Below the pieces are notes generated by a model, which ran no database searches, was not told where the DNA came from, and saw only the letters and a list, made by a program, of their open reading frames with translations. Position numbers and translations under genes: made by a program. This document shows, in pieces, positions 25,518 through 34,142 of a stretch of DNA of 64,000 bases. This stretch comes from Arthrobacter sp. Alg241-R88 (GTDB lineage Bacteria; Actinomycetota; Actinomycetes; Actinomycetales; Micrococcaceae): positions 278,384 through 342,383 of the forward strand of contig NZ_UNRG01000004.1 of the NCBI RefSeq assembly GCF_900537115.1, written 5' to 3'. Position 1 is the first letter of the stretch; the number at the start of each line of letters is the position of its first letter.

Positions 25518-26636
25518 CTACGCAGAAACCAGTTCGTGCCAGTCCGCTACGAGGGGCAGGTGGTGCGCTTCGGATACGGAGTGGTGTGCAACGTGGCCAG
25601 CCGCGATGTTGAGGCCTGCGGCGAGGGCGGGGTCGCGGTCGAAGGCGGCCTTGACGCCGAGGTTGGCCAGGGACACGGCGTACCGCAGTGTCACGTTGGT
25701 CAAGGCGTAGGTGGAGGTGTTGGGCACGGCGCCGGGCATGTTGGCCACGCAGTAGAAGATGGTGTTGTGAACCTTGTACGTGGGTTCCTGATGCGTGGTG
25801 GGACGGGTGTCCTCGAAGCAGCCGCCCTGGTCCACGGCGATATCCACCAAGACTGAACCGGGCTTCATGCGGGCAACCAGTTCGTTGGTTACCAGCTTGG
25901 GGGCCTTGGCACCGGGGATGAGGACGGAGCCGATTACCAGGTCGGCGTCCACGACGGACTTTTCGATCTCGTAGGAGTTCGATGCCACCGTTTTCAGCCG
26001 GCCCTGGTACTGGGCGTCCAGCTCGCGCAGGCGGTTGATGTTGATGTCCATGATGGTGACGTCGGCGCCCAGGCCCAGTGCCATGGCTGCCGCGTTGGTT
26101 CCGGCCACGCCGGCGCCCAGGACAACTACCTTTGCGGGCCGGACGCCGGGCACGCCGCCCAGCAGAACGCCCTTGCCGCCGGCGGGGGCCATCAGCGAAG
26201 CGGCGCCCACCTGGACGGAGAGCCGGCCTGCTACCTCGGACATGGGGGCCAGCAGCGGGAGGGTGCGGCCTTCCTGGACGGTCTCGTAGGCGATGGCGGT
26301 GACGCCGGAGTTGATGAGCTCGCGGGTAAGTTCCGGCTCGGCGGCGAGGTGGAGGTAGGTGAAGAGGATCAGGCCCTTGCGGAAGCGGTGGTACTCGGCC
26401 TTGATGGGTTCCTTGACCTTCATCACCATGTCGGCACGTGCCCAGACGTCGTCGGCGTCGTTGACGATCTCGGCGCCGGCGATGGCGTATTCCTCGTCCG
26501 TGATGCCCGAGCCCAAGCCTGCGCCGCGTTCCACCAGCACGGTGTGGCCGTGGGTGCGGAACTCGTGGACACCGGCGGCGGTGATGGCCACCCGGAATTC
26601 GTTGTTCTTGATTTCTTTGGGGACACCGATGATCAT
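25518..26636 (-). CDS. ald: Alanine dehydrogenase
   Basis: 372 residues; NAD-dependent interconversion of L-alanine with pyruvate plus ammonium. Key residues are visible: substrate Arg in NNEFRVAI, Lys in MKVKEPI, His in FTYLHLAAE, the dinucleotide fold [19 protein letters not shown], and the [21 protein letters not shown] signature. ATG 26636 starts [10 protein letters not shown] as in all family members. Divergent from a PucR-family regulator. Confidence 0.95.
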   Translation of the reverse strand: MIIGVPKEIKNNEFRVAITAAGVHEFRTHGHTVLVERGAGLGSGITDEEYAIAGAEIVNDADDVWARADMVMKVKEPIKAEYHRFRKGLILFTYLHLAAEPELTRELINSGVTAIAYETVQEGRTLPLLAPMSEVAGRLSVQVGAASLMAPAGGKGVLLGGVPGVRPAKVVVLGAGVAGTNAAAMALGLGADVTIMDININRLRELDAQYQGRLKTVASNSYEIEKSVVDADLVIGSVLIPGAKAPKLVTNELVARMKPGSVLVDIAVDQGGCFEDTRPTTHQEPTYKVHNTIFYCVANMPGAVPNTSTYALTNVTLRYAVSLANLGVKAAFDRDPALAAGLNIAAGHVAHHSVSEAHHLPLVADWHELVSA

Positions 26637-26689
26637 CGTGGGCTCCAGGTTCTCGGCTGGTAAGCCGGAAAGTGCGGAAGATTGTGTGT

Positions 26690-26711
26690 TTCCACGATAA
26701 ATCCGATTGTG
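26690..26711. promoter_or_regulatory. Direct repeats GATTGTG in the ald-regulator intergenic region
   Basis: GATTGTG occurs at 26690-26696 and 26705-26711, start-to-start 15 bp, between the divergent ald and PucR-type genes and about 55-75 nt upstream of ald. A candidate activator site, based on position only. Confidence 0.3.
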
Positions 26712-26867
26712 AGCCAGCTGACATGGGAAGCGACGGGTGGTGAAGTAAAAACCGCGTCATTCCGGGGATCCAAGCGCAAGCGGATCGACATTTGTCCAGC
26801 CCTAGGGCGTCAGGTGTCGCCTCGTGTCCGTTCGTCCCGGCCAGCGCAAAGGCAGTAGTGTTGGGCC

Positions 26868-28085
26868 ATGCAGCAGGGCGTGGAGCAACTGGTTGAGCAG
26901 GTGGCGCAGAAACTGGGCCGTGGCTTGTCCCTGGAAGACCTGGACGGCGTGCTGCTGGCTTACAGCTCCAACCAGTCCCACGCCGACCGGGTCCGCGTGA
27001 ACTTCCTGCTCAGCAAGAAGGTACCGGCCGATGTCAGCGCATGGCAGCTGTCCCATGGTATTGCCACGGCCGTCCGCCCCGTCGCGGTTCCCGCAAACCC
27101 GCACCTTGGGATGCTCGGCCGCGTCTGTGTCCCGCTGATGGTCCGCGGCTTCCGGGTGGGTTACCTCTGGGTGCAGCAGGACTCCGTGGAGGAGAATCCG
27201 ACGTCGATCCTCACGCAACTGCCGACGGTCACCAATGAGCTCGAGATGCTCTCCGGTCTGCTGCTCGATTCGAACACCGCCGAGTCCGAATTCCGGCGCG
27301 GGCGGGAGCGGGAATTCCTTTCAGCTTGTGCGGGGGAAGCAAATGCGGTGGCGGCGGTGGCCGGCTGGAAAGAGGTTCAGGGCCGCGGGCCGTGGCAGAT
27401 GGTTACAGTGCTCGACGCCGACGGGTGGGCGGGTGGGCCGGATCCCATCGCCTCAACCCTGATCCACCGTTCGGCAGCGCTCCAGGCAACGGTGGGTGTT
27501 GATGCCGCCCTTTTCAGCGCCGGGACGGAGACCCACTCCGTGGTGCTGTTCCGCGAGTCATCGGGCCGCGCAAACCACGCCCAGGTCCTGGTCCACTACC
27601 AGCTGGAGCTGGCAAAGCGCTCCGGACGGCCGGTTCACCGCATCATCTTAGGGATCAGCGAAGGGTTTGCCCGGCCGCGGGAGCTCGCCGAGGCCTACCG
27701 GCAATCCAAGCTCGCCGCACAGGCCGCCGCAGTGGACGCCCAGCTCGGGGAACTCGTGGACTGCCGGTCCACCGGCGTCTATCAGCTGCTGGCCTCTGCC
27801 GGGGGCGGTGCGGGGGCATGGGCTGACTCCGGGTCCGTCTACTTCCGCATGCTTGAGGACCACGACCGCAACGGCGAACTGATCCCGGTCCTGGAACTGC
27901 TGTACGACAACGACGGTTCCGTCCAGGACGTTGCCGCCAAACTCCACCTGCACCGCAGCAGCATCTACAACAGGCTGGGCCGGATCCGGCAACTGCTGGG
28001 GGTGGACCCGCTGAAAGGTATGCCCCGCCTGGAACTCCACGCTGCCCTCAAGATGCGGCGCTGGGCCCTTCGCCCCCGGATCTGA
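26868..28085 (+). CDS. PucR/CdaR-family transcriptional regulator, probable regulator of ald
   Basis: 405 residues. The C-terminal HTH_30 domain (LLYDNDGSVQDVAAKLHLHRSSIYNRLGRIRQLLGVDP) and a GGDEF-like central region (H-Y-Q-L-E-L-A; ILGISEGFARPRELAEAYRQSKLAAQ) define the PucR family; the N-terminus is a GAF-like sensory part. In Bacillus subtilis the PucR-type AdeR activates ald, and this gene is divergent from ald, so the same job is likely here. TAGTGT (26856-26861) ends 6 nt before ATG: leaderless. Its 3' end overlaps the next, convergent gene by 38 nt. Confidence 0.85.
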   Translation: MQQGVEQLVEQVAQKLGRGLSLEDLDGVLLAYSSNQSHADRVRVNFLLSKKVPADVSAWQLSHGIATAVRPVAVPANPHLGMLGRVCVPLMVRGFRVGYLWVQQDSVEENPTSILTQLPTVTNELEMLSGLLLDSNTAESEFRRGREREFLSACAGEANAVAAVAGWKEVQGRGPWQMVTVLDADGWAGGPDPIASTLIHRSAALQATVGVDAALFSAGTETHSVVLFRESSGRANHAQVLVHYQLELAKRSGRPVHRIILGISEGFARPRELAEAYRQSKLAAQAAAVDAQLGELVDCRSTGVYQLLASAGGGAGAWADSGSVYFRMLEDHDRNGELIPVLELLYDNDGSVQDVAAKLHLHRSSIYNRLGRIRQLLGVDPLKGMPRLELHAALKMRRWALRPRI

Positions 28086-28491
28086 CGTCCCCGTCAGCCT
28101 GGTCCGCGGCCGCCTTTTTCTGCCGGTCCTTCTTCTGCCCCTCCAGCCACGCCATGATCGCCGCAAGGGGAATCCGCCGGTGGCTGCCCCGGTATTCCAC
28201 AGGAATCTCGCCGCGGTCCGTCATGTTGCGCAGGTAGGTGTGCGAGATTCCCGCCAGTTCTGCAGCCTTTGACGTGGTCAGCATTTCCTCCACGCTGCTG
28301 ACGGTCACAGCCTCGCCGCGGCTGAACCGCTGCAGGAGGTCAACGACGGCGTCCCTCGCCAGGGGCGGCAGGCGGTGGACAGTGCCGTCCACGAAAACGG
28401 TGATGTCGTCGCTGCCGGCCAGGGCCTGCTGCAGCTTTACGGCGTCTTCGGGCGGAAGGGCGCCGGCCATCCTGGGAGCAATCAGTGCCAT
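28048..28491 (-). CDS. Excisionase-type HTH DNA-binding protein
   Basis: 147 residues. A MerR-like HTH_17 domain sits at about 68-118 (LTTSKAAELAGISHTYLRNMTDRGEIPVEYRGSHRRIPLAAIMAWLEG); the N-terminal third may be an antitoxin-like dimerisation segment (ITVFVDGTVHRLPPLARDAVVDLLQRF). Such proteins are often antitoxins, but no toxin ORF is adjacent. The Lys/Ala-rich C-terminus overlaps the 3' end of the PucR gene. Confidence 0.75.
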   Translation of the reverse strand: MALIAPRMAGALPPEDAVKLQQALAGSDDITVFVDGTVHRLPPLARDAVVDLLQRFSRGEAVTVSSVEEMLTTSKAAELAGISHTYLRNMTDRGEIPVEYRGSHRRIPLAAIMAWLEGQKKDRQKKAAADQADGDVRSGGEGPSAAS

Positions 28492-28592
28492 GGCCCCAGC
28501 CTACCGGTGGATCACCGGCCTGCCGATGTGACCGGTCCACCGTGCGACCCGGCCTGCCGGTGCCTTTCGGGCTCCGGCGGTATGCTCGGCTG

Positions 28593-29375
28593 ATGGCATT
28601 AACTGGTGGCCGGGACGTTGAATCCGGCGGTTTACAGGGAAGGCTCTATGCCTCCGTCCAGCCGGCAGAGTTGGGAGCGCGGCCCACGTATGTGCTGCTG
28701 CACGGCATCGGTGTCTCCCACCGCTATCTGGCCCGGCTTCACGAGGAACTGGCAAAAGCAGCGGACGTCTACTCCTTCGACCTGCCCGGCTTTGGGAAGT
28801 CGTCAAACCCCGGGCGCCAACTGCAGGTTGAAGAGTTCGCTGCCTTCGTAGGGGACGTCCTGACGGAGTCCGGGGTCCACAATTACGTGCCGGTGGGCCA
28901 CTCGATGGGCACCCAGTTCGCAGTCGAACTGGCCCTGCAGGAACCCGAACGGGTGGCCGGTGCCGTGCTGATGGGTCCGGTGGTGGAAACCAGCAGGAAG
29001 TCGACGGCCAGGCAGGCGGTGGCACTCACGCGCGACGCCATGTTCAGCGAGTCCCTGACCTCCAACGCCATCGTGTTCAGCGACTACCTCCGGGCCGGCC
29101 CGCGCTGGTACCTGACAGAACTGCCAGTAATGATGGAATACCCGTTGGAGGAACGGCTGGCCGCTGTCAGCCAGCCCGTGCTGGTGCTCCGCGGCACCCG
29201 CGACCCAATTGCCCGCCGGCCCTGGTGTGTGCACCTCGCCGAGGTGGCCCAGCAGGGAACAATGGCCGAGATTCTGGGCCAAGGCCACGTCTTTCAGCAC
29301 ACTGCCCCCGAGATAGCGGCCCAGGCCATCAGTGGCTGGGTCCGGGCCGTGAACGGGTTCGGCGTTACGGCCTAG
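28593..29375 (+). CDS. Alpha/beta-fold hydrolase
   Basis: 260 residues. LLHGIGVSHRYL (oxyanion HG motif), nucleophile elbow PVGHSMGTQ (Ser at about residue 98), catalytic Asp region LRGTRDPIA and the His in GQGHVFQHTAPE. ATG 28593 is preferred because TATGCT (28581-28586) ends 6 nt before it (leaderless pattern) and upstream sequence is not family-like. Substrate unknown. Confidence 0.82.
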   Translation: MALTGGRDVESGGLQGRLYASVQPAELGARPTYVLLHGIGVSHRYLARLHEELAKAADVYSFDLPGFGKSSNPGRQLQVEEFAAFVGDVLTESGVHNYVPVGHSMGTQFAVELALQEPERVAGAVLMGPVVETSRKSTARQAVALTRDAMFSESLTSNAIVFSDYLRAGPRWYLTELPVMMEYPLEERLAAVSQPVLVLRGTRDPIARRPWCVHLAEVAQQGTMAEILGQGHVFQHTAPEIAAQAISGWVRAVNGFGVTA

Positions 29376-29377
29376 CA

Positions 29378-29402
29378 GGCCCCCGCCGGCAGGGCGGGGG
29401 CC
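29378..29402. terminator. Bidirectional terminator between hydrolase and ptsI
   Basis: GGCCCCCGCC (29378-29387) and GGCGGGGGCC (29393-29402) form a perfect 10-bp GC stem with a 5-nt loop, 3 nt after the hydrolase stop and 8 nt from the ptsI stop. Confidence 0.75.
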
Positions 29403-29409
29403 AGCCGGG

Positions 29410-31095
29410 TCAGAGCCCCAGTTCCTCCAGGACGGGCAGCTTTTCGCGCACCCACGCCCGCGCCTCAGTCGCGCTGGGGGCGGACAGGGCAAGCTTGGCG
29501 AGCTGCTGCGCTTCCTCGAAGGTCACCGTCTTCAGCACGGCTGCGACAGCGGCGAGGGAGCGGGCCGTCATGGACAGCGTGCTCACGCCGAGGCCGGTAA
29601 GGACGACGGCGAGCGCCGGGTCCGCGGCTGCCTCGCCGCAGACGCCCACGGGTTTGTTGTTGCCCTCGGCGCGTGATCCCTCCACCGTCAGCCCCACCAG
29701 GCGCAGGACGGCCGGCTGCCAAGGGGTATTGAGGTTGGCGAGCGGGCCGAGCTGGCGGTCCGCGGCCATGGCGTACTGGGTGAGGTCGTTGGTGCCAAGG
29801 CTCGCGAAGCCCACTTCGCGGAGGATGGCTTCCGCCGTAAGGGCAGCGGAAGGAACCTCCACCATGACGCCGGGGGTCTTGATGCCGGCATCAGCGCACA
29901 TGGAGGCAAAACGGGCAGCCTCTTCCGCCGTCGAGATCATCGGGGCCATGACCCACACGTCCGCTTCGGACTGCTTTTCCGCCAGCGCGATGGCTTCCAG
30001 TTGGCGGTCCAGGACGCCGGGGGTGGTGAAGTCGGTGCGGTAGCCGCGGACGCCGAGGGCGGGGTTGGGTTCGGTGGAGTCGGTGAGGAAGGGGAGCGGC
30101 TTGTCGGCGCCGGCATCGAGCGTCCGCAGGACCACTTTCTTGCCCGGGAAGGCATCAAAGACCTTCTTGTAGGCAAGGGCCTGCTCTTCAACGCTGGGTT
30201 CGGTGTCGCGTTCCAGGAAGCAGAACTCGGTGCGGAACAGCCCCACGCCTTGGGCGCCGAGCTTGGCTGCCGCCTCCGCGTCCTTGCCGCCGCCCACGTT
30301 GGCGAGCAGCGGGACCAAGTGGCCGTCCGCCGTCGCGCCCGTGCCGCTGAACTCGGCCAGCAGGGAAGCCGTGGCCGCCCACGCCTCTGCGGCTGAGCGC
30401 AAGGCTTCGTCCGGCTCGGAGGTGACAGCGCCGGCGGCGCCGTCCAAGTACACTTCCGTGCCGTCCGGGAGTTCGTCCACCCCTACTGCCGCGACGACGG
30501 CGGGCAGGCCGAGGGAACGGGCGATGATCGCAGTGTGGGACTGGGGCCCGCCGCCTGAGGTCACCAGGGCCAGGACCTTGTTCGGGTCCAATGTGGCGGT
30601 GTCCGCCGGGGCCAGGTCCTCGGCCACCAGGACGAACGGGGTGTTTGAACCCGGGATTCCGGGCGCGGGCACGCCCCGCAGCTCGGCGACGATCCGCGCG
30701 CGCACGTCGAGGACGTCGGTGGCGCGCTCGGCCATGTAGCCGCCCAGGTTGTGCAGCATTTCGGAAACGGAGGAGCCGGACTCCCAGATGGCGCGTTCGG
30801 CCGATGTTCCGCGGGCAACGAGCTTGGCGGCGCCCTTGATCAACATGGTGTCCTTGGCCATCAGTGCCGTGGCTTCCAGGACTGCCTTGCCGTCCCCGGT
30901 GGCATGGGCGGCGCGCGCTTTGAGCTCATCGTGCACGGCCTGCGAGGCCGCCTTCAGCGCTGCTGTGGCTTCCTCGGCGGTGGTGCCTGCTGCCAGCTGC
31001 TCGCCGGCCGGAGGCTCGCTGATGGGTTTGGGCATCTGCCGGACGGTGCCGATAACGCGGCCTGGGCTGACGCCTACTCCTGGGAAGTTCTGCAC
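29410..31095 (-). CDS. ptsI: Phosphoenolpyruvate-protein phosphotransferase (PTS enzyme I)
   Basis: 561 residues. Transfers phosphate from PEP to HPr. Active His lies in SGGGPQSHTAIIARSLG (phosphohistidine domain, about residue 185); PEP-binding features GVGLFRTEF and RTLDAGADKPLPF; catalytic Cys in VGVCGEAAAD (about residue 500). Start MQNFPGVGVSPGRVIGTV is family-like. Convergent with the hydrolase and divergent from a TetR gene that precedes the mannitol PTS. ptsH (HPr) is not in the window. Confidence 0.95.
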   Translation of the reverse strand: MQNFPGVGVSPGRVIGTVRQMPKPISEPPAGEQLAAGTTAEEATAALKAASQAVHDELKARAAHATGDGKAVLEATALMAKDTMLIKGAAKLVARGTSAERAIWESGSSVSEMLHNLGGYMAERATDVLDVRARIVAELRGVPAPGIPGSNTPFVLVAEDLAPADTATLDPNKVLALVTSGGGPQSHTAIIARSLGLPAVVAAVGVDELPDGTEVYLDGAAGAVTSEPDEALRSAAEAWAATASLLAEFSGTGATADGHLVPLLANVGGGKDAEAAAKLGAQGVGLFRTEFCFLERDTEPSVEEQALAYKKVFDAFPGKKVVLRTLDAGADKPLPFLTDSTEPNPALGVRGYRTDFTTPGVLDRQLEAIALAEKQSEADVWVMAPMISTAEEAARFASMCADAGIKTPGVMVEVPSAALTAEAILREVGFASLGTNDLTQYAMAADRQLGPLANLNTPWQPAVLRLVGLTVEGSRAEGNNKPVGVCGEAAADPALAVVLTGLGVSTLSMTARSLAAVAAVLKTVTFEEAQQLAKLALSAPSATEARAWVREKLPVLEELGL

Positions 31096-31209
31096 TGAAG
31101 GTCCTCATTCTCTGCCGGTTGCCAGGCTCGCCGGTATTGTCCGGCGCCATGCCGGTCCGCCGGAGGACTGCTACGTCCGGAGGCGGGAAACGTGCCTGAA
31201 AAAATTGTA

Positions 31210-31238
31210 TGTGATTCAGTTCATATAGCATTGCTATA
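31210..31238. promoter_or_regulatory. CRP-like site and TetR operator between ptsI and tetR
   Basis: TGTGA-TTCAGT-TCATA (31210-31225) resembles a CRP/GlxR site (TGTGA-N6-TCACA, one mismatch). It overlaps TATAGCA-T-TGCTATA (31224-31238), a perfect 15-bp palindrome just upstream of the TetR start, a good TetR operator candidate. Confidence 0.55.
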
Positions 31239-31256
31239 GGTGCTAGGGTAGCGGTT

Positions 31257-31985
31257 ATGAGTTTGGATGGCCAGCTTCCCCCCAAGATGCGGCTGCTGCG
31301 CGCAGCCGCCGAGCTGCTGGCAAACTCTGCGGGAGCACCGGTTTCCACCCGCCAGATCACCCAGCGGGCAGGGGTGACGGCTCCCACGCTGTACCACCAC
31401 TTCGGTGACAAGGAAGGGCTGTTCGACGCCGTCGTCGCCGCAGGGTTTGAAGAGTATGTTGCGGGCGAAAGGGATTTCGCCCCCTCCGGACAGCCGCTTG
31501 AGGATATCCGGAGAATGTGGGACAACCACGTGCAGTTCGGGCTCAACCAGCCGGAGCTGTACCTGGTGATGTTCGGCAACATCCGCCCGGAAAGCCGCCC
31601 CGCCATCGTTGCCGATGCCGAGGCGCTGATGGAGGAGATGCTGAACAAGGCAGCGGTGGCAGGCCAGCTGAACGTCCAGCCCCGGGAGGCGGCCAGGTCC
31701 ATCCTGGCCGCGAACGTGGGTGTGACGTTGATGCTGATTGCGGAGCCCGCCTCCGACCGGAACCTCGAATTGTCCACCATGACCCGGGACGCCATGATTT
31801 TCGCGGTGTCCGCCGAGCCGGCCAGCGGCGCGGCCCCGGGTGACACCGGGAAATCATCGGTGGTGGTGGCAGCGATCGCCCTGAACGCCGCACTTCAGGC
31901 CTCGCACTCAGACCAGCTCTCCAGCTCGGAACTCAAACTCTTCCTCGAATGGCTTCACCGCATCTCCACCAGCCCGGCCGGCTGA
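31257..31985 (+). CDS. TetR-family transcriptional regulator upstream of the mannitol PTS
   Basis: 242 residues. HTH: RLLRAAAELLANSAGAPVSTRQITQRAGVTAPTLYHHFGDKEGLFDAVV. The C-terminal domain has no assigned ligand. It is divergent from ptsI and 84 nt upstream of mtlA on the same strand, so it may control PTS or mannitol genes as well as itself through the adjacent palindrome. Confidence 0.82.
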   Translation: MSLDGQLPPKMRLLRAAAELLANSAGAPVSTRQITQRAGVTAPTLYHHFGDKEGLFDAVVAAGFEEYVAGERDFAPSGQPLEDIRRMWDNHVQFGLNQPELYLVMFGNIRPESRPAIVADAEALMEEMLNKAAVAGQLNVQPREAARSILAANVGVTLMLIAEPASDRNLELSTMTRDAMIFAVSAEPASGAAPGDTGKSSVVVAAIALNAALQASHSDQLSSSELKLFLEWLHRISTSPAG

Positions 31986-32069
31986 AAAGCGCCAAACAGT
32001 TCCATCAGTACGTCGTCGTAAGTATCGGACCATCCTGCGGAGCAGCGGGAATGACGGTTAGGAAAGCAC

Positions 32070-34142
32070 ATGGCAACAGAGACAGTTGCAAAACCCCGCA
32101 CCAGCATGCGGGTTGGCGTCCAGAAATTCGGGACGTTCCTGTCCGGGATGATCATGCCCAACATTGGCGCCTTCATCGCCTGGGGCATCATCACAGCCCT
32201 CTTCATTGAGAAGGGCTGGCTGCCTGTTCCCCAGCTGGGCGGCTTCGGCGAGACAAACGGGGTGCCGAACACCGGCCTGGTGGGACCAATGATCACCTAC
32301 CTGCTGCCGCTGCTGATCGGCTACACCGGCGGCAAGATGGTCTACGACGTCCGCGGCGGCGTGGTGGGCGCCATCGGCACCATGGGTGTGATTGTGGGTG
32401 CCGGCATCCCCATGTTCATCGGTGCAATGATCATGGGCCCGCTGGGCGGCTGGACCATGAAGAAAATCGACTCGATCTGGGACGGTAAGATCCGCCCCGG
32501 CTTCGAGATGCTGGTCAACAACTTCTCCGCCGGAATCTGGGGCGGACTGCTGGCCATGCTGGGCTTCTATGGCATCTCGCCGCTGGTTTCGGCGTTCAGC
32601 ACCGGCGCGGGCAACGTGGTGCAGTTCCTGGTCAACAACGGCCTGCTGCCCCTGACCAGCATCTTCATCGAACCGGCCAAGGTGCTCTTCCTCAACAACG
32701 CCATCAACCACGGCGTGCTCACCCCGCTGGGCGTTCAGCAATCGCTGGAGCAGGGCAAGTCCATCCTGTTCCTGCTTGAAGCCAACCCCGGCCCCGGCTT
32801 CGGCATCCTGTTGGCCTACATGTTCTTCGGCCGCGGTGCCGCCAAGGCCTCCGCTCCCGGTGCCGCCATCATCCACTTCCTGGGTGGCATCCACGAGATC
32901 TACTTCCCGTACGTGCTGATGCGTCCGCTGCTGATCCTGGCTGCCATTGCCGGCGGCATGACGGGCATCGCCACCTTGGCCATCACCGGTGCAGGCCTGG
33001 TGGCTCCGGCCGCCCCGGGTTCCATCATCGCCGTTCTCGCCCAGACCTCCCGCGACAGCTACGTGGGCGTCATCCTGGCGGTCCTCCTGGCCACCGCGGC
33101 GTCCTTCCTGGTGGCCTCGGTCATCATGAAGACCACCAAGCACAGTGATGAGGGCGACCTCAGCGCGGCCACGTCCCGCATGGAGCAGATGAAAGGCAAG
33201 AAGAGCTCCGTGTCCTCCACCCTGACCGGCGCAGGTTCCGCTGCCGGTGGCGGCGGGGTTGCTGTTCTGGCCGGACCTGTCCGGAACATCGTGTTCGCGT
33301 GCGACGCCGGCATGGGCTCCAGTGCCATGGGCGCCTCGGTGCTGCGGAACAAGATCAAGGCGGCCGGGTTCCCGGACGTGAAGGTCACCAACGCCTCCAT
33401 CGCCAACCTCAACGACGACTACGACGTTGTGGTCACCCACCAGGACCTGACCGAACGCGCCAAGCCGGCCACCTCCAGCGCCGTGCACTATTCCGTTGAC
33501 AACTTCATGAGCAGCCCGCGCTACGACGAAATCGTGGAGCTGGTCAGGGAGAGCAACACCGACGGTTCCGCTGCAACGGAAGGCCCGGACGCCGGCGCGG
33601 GAACACCGGGCGGAGCGTCCGCATCCGGACCAGCGACCGGAATAGCGGCTGGAACTGCAGCTGGGGGAGCCGTCGGAACGTCCGAAGCCGAACCCGCAGG
33701 GACCGGAACGTCCGAAATCCTGGCCCGCGAGAGCGTAGTGCTCCGCGGAACAGCCACCACCCGTGATGCCGCCATCGACGAAGCCGGCCGGCTCCTGCTG
33801 GCCCGCGGCGCGGTGGATGAGGACTACGTCAGGGCCATGCACGAGCGGGAGCAGTCGGTGTCCACCTATATGGGCAGCTTCCTGGCCATCCCGCACGGCA
33901 CCAACGCGGCCAAGGACCACATCCGGAAGTCCGCGGTGTCCGTCATCCGTTACCCGGAGGGCATCGACTGGAACGGCAAGCAGGTCAAGTTCGTGGTGGG
34001 CGTTGCCGGCATCAACAACGAACACCTGCACATCCTGTCCTCCATCGCGAAGGTCTTCACCAACAAGGAACAGGTGGCCCGGCTGGAGGCCGCCACGTCA
34101 GAGGACGAGGTCCTGGAGCTTTTCGGAAAGGTCAACGCATAG
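32070..34142 (+). CDS. mtlA: Mannitol-specific PTS enzyme IICBA
   Basis: 690 residues, all three EII domains in one chain. Residues about 1-345 form membrane EIIC (RVGVQKFGTFLSGMIMPNIGAFIAWG; substrate-binding GGIHEIYFPYVLMRP). EIIB follows at about 405-495 with the phosphocysteine in FACDAGMGSSAMGAS. A long Gly/Ala/Thr/Pro-rich linker (about 500-545) leads to EIIA with the phosphohistidine in SFLAIPHGTNAAKDHI. Takes up mannitol as mannitol-1-phosphate. AGGAAAGC precedes ATG 32070. Stop overlaps the mtlD start by one base. Confidence 0.95.
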   Translation: MATETVAKPRTSMRVGVQKFGTFLSGMIMPNIGAFIAWGIITALFIEKGWLPVPQLGGFGETNGVPNTGLVGPMITYLLPLLIGYTGGKMVYDVRGGVVGAIGTMGVIVGAGIPMFIGAMIMGPLGGWTMKKIDSIWDGKIRPGFEMLVNNFSAGIWGGLLAMLGFYGISPLVSAFSTGAGNVVQFLVNNGLLPLTSIFIEPAKVLFLNNAINHGVLTPLGVQQSLEQGKSILFLLEANPGPGFGILLAYMFFGRGAAKASAPGAAIIHFLGGIHEIYFPYVLMRPLLILAAIAGGMTGIATLAITGAGLVAPAAPGSIIAVLAQTSRDSYVGVILAVLLATAASFLVASVIMKTTKHSDEGDLSAATSRMEQMKGKKSSVSSTLTGAGSAAGGGGVAVLAGPVRNIVFACDAGMGSSAMGASVLRNKIKAAGFPDVKVTNASIANLNDDYDVVVTHQDLTERAKPATSSAVHYSVDNFMSSPRYDEIVELVRESNTDGSAATEGPDAGAGTPGGASASGPATGIAAGTAAGGAVGTSEAEPAGTGTSEILARESVVLRGTATTRDAAIDEAGRLLLARGAVDEDYVRAMHEREQSVSTYMGSFLAIPHGTNAAKDHIRKSAVSVIRYPEGIDWNGKQVKFVVGVAGINNEHLHILSSIAKVFTNKEQVARLEAATSEDEVLELFGKVNA

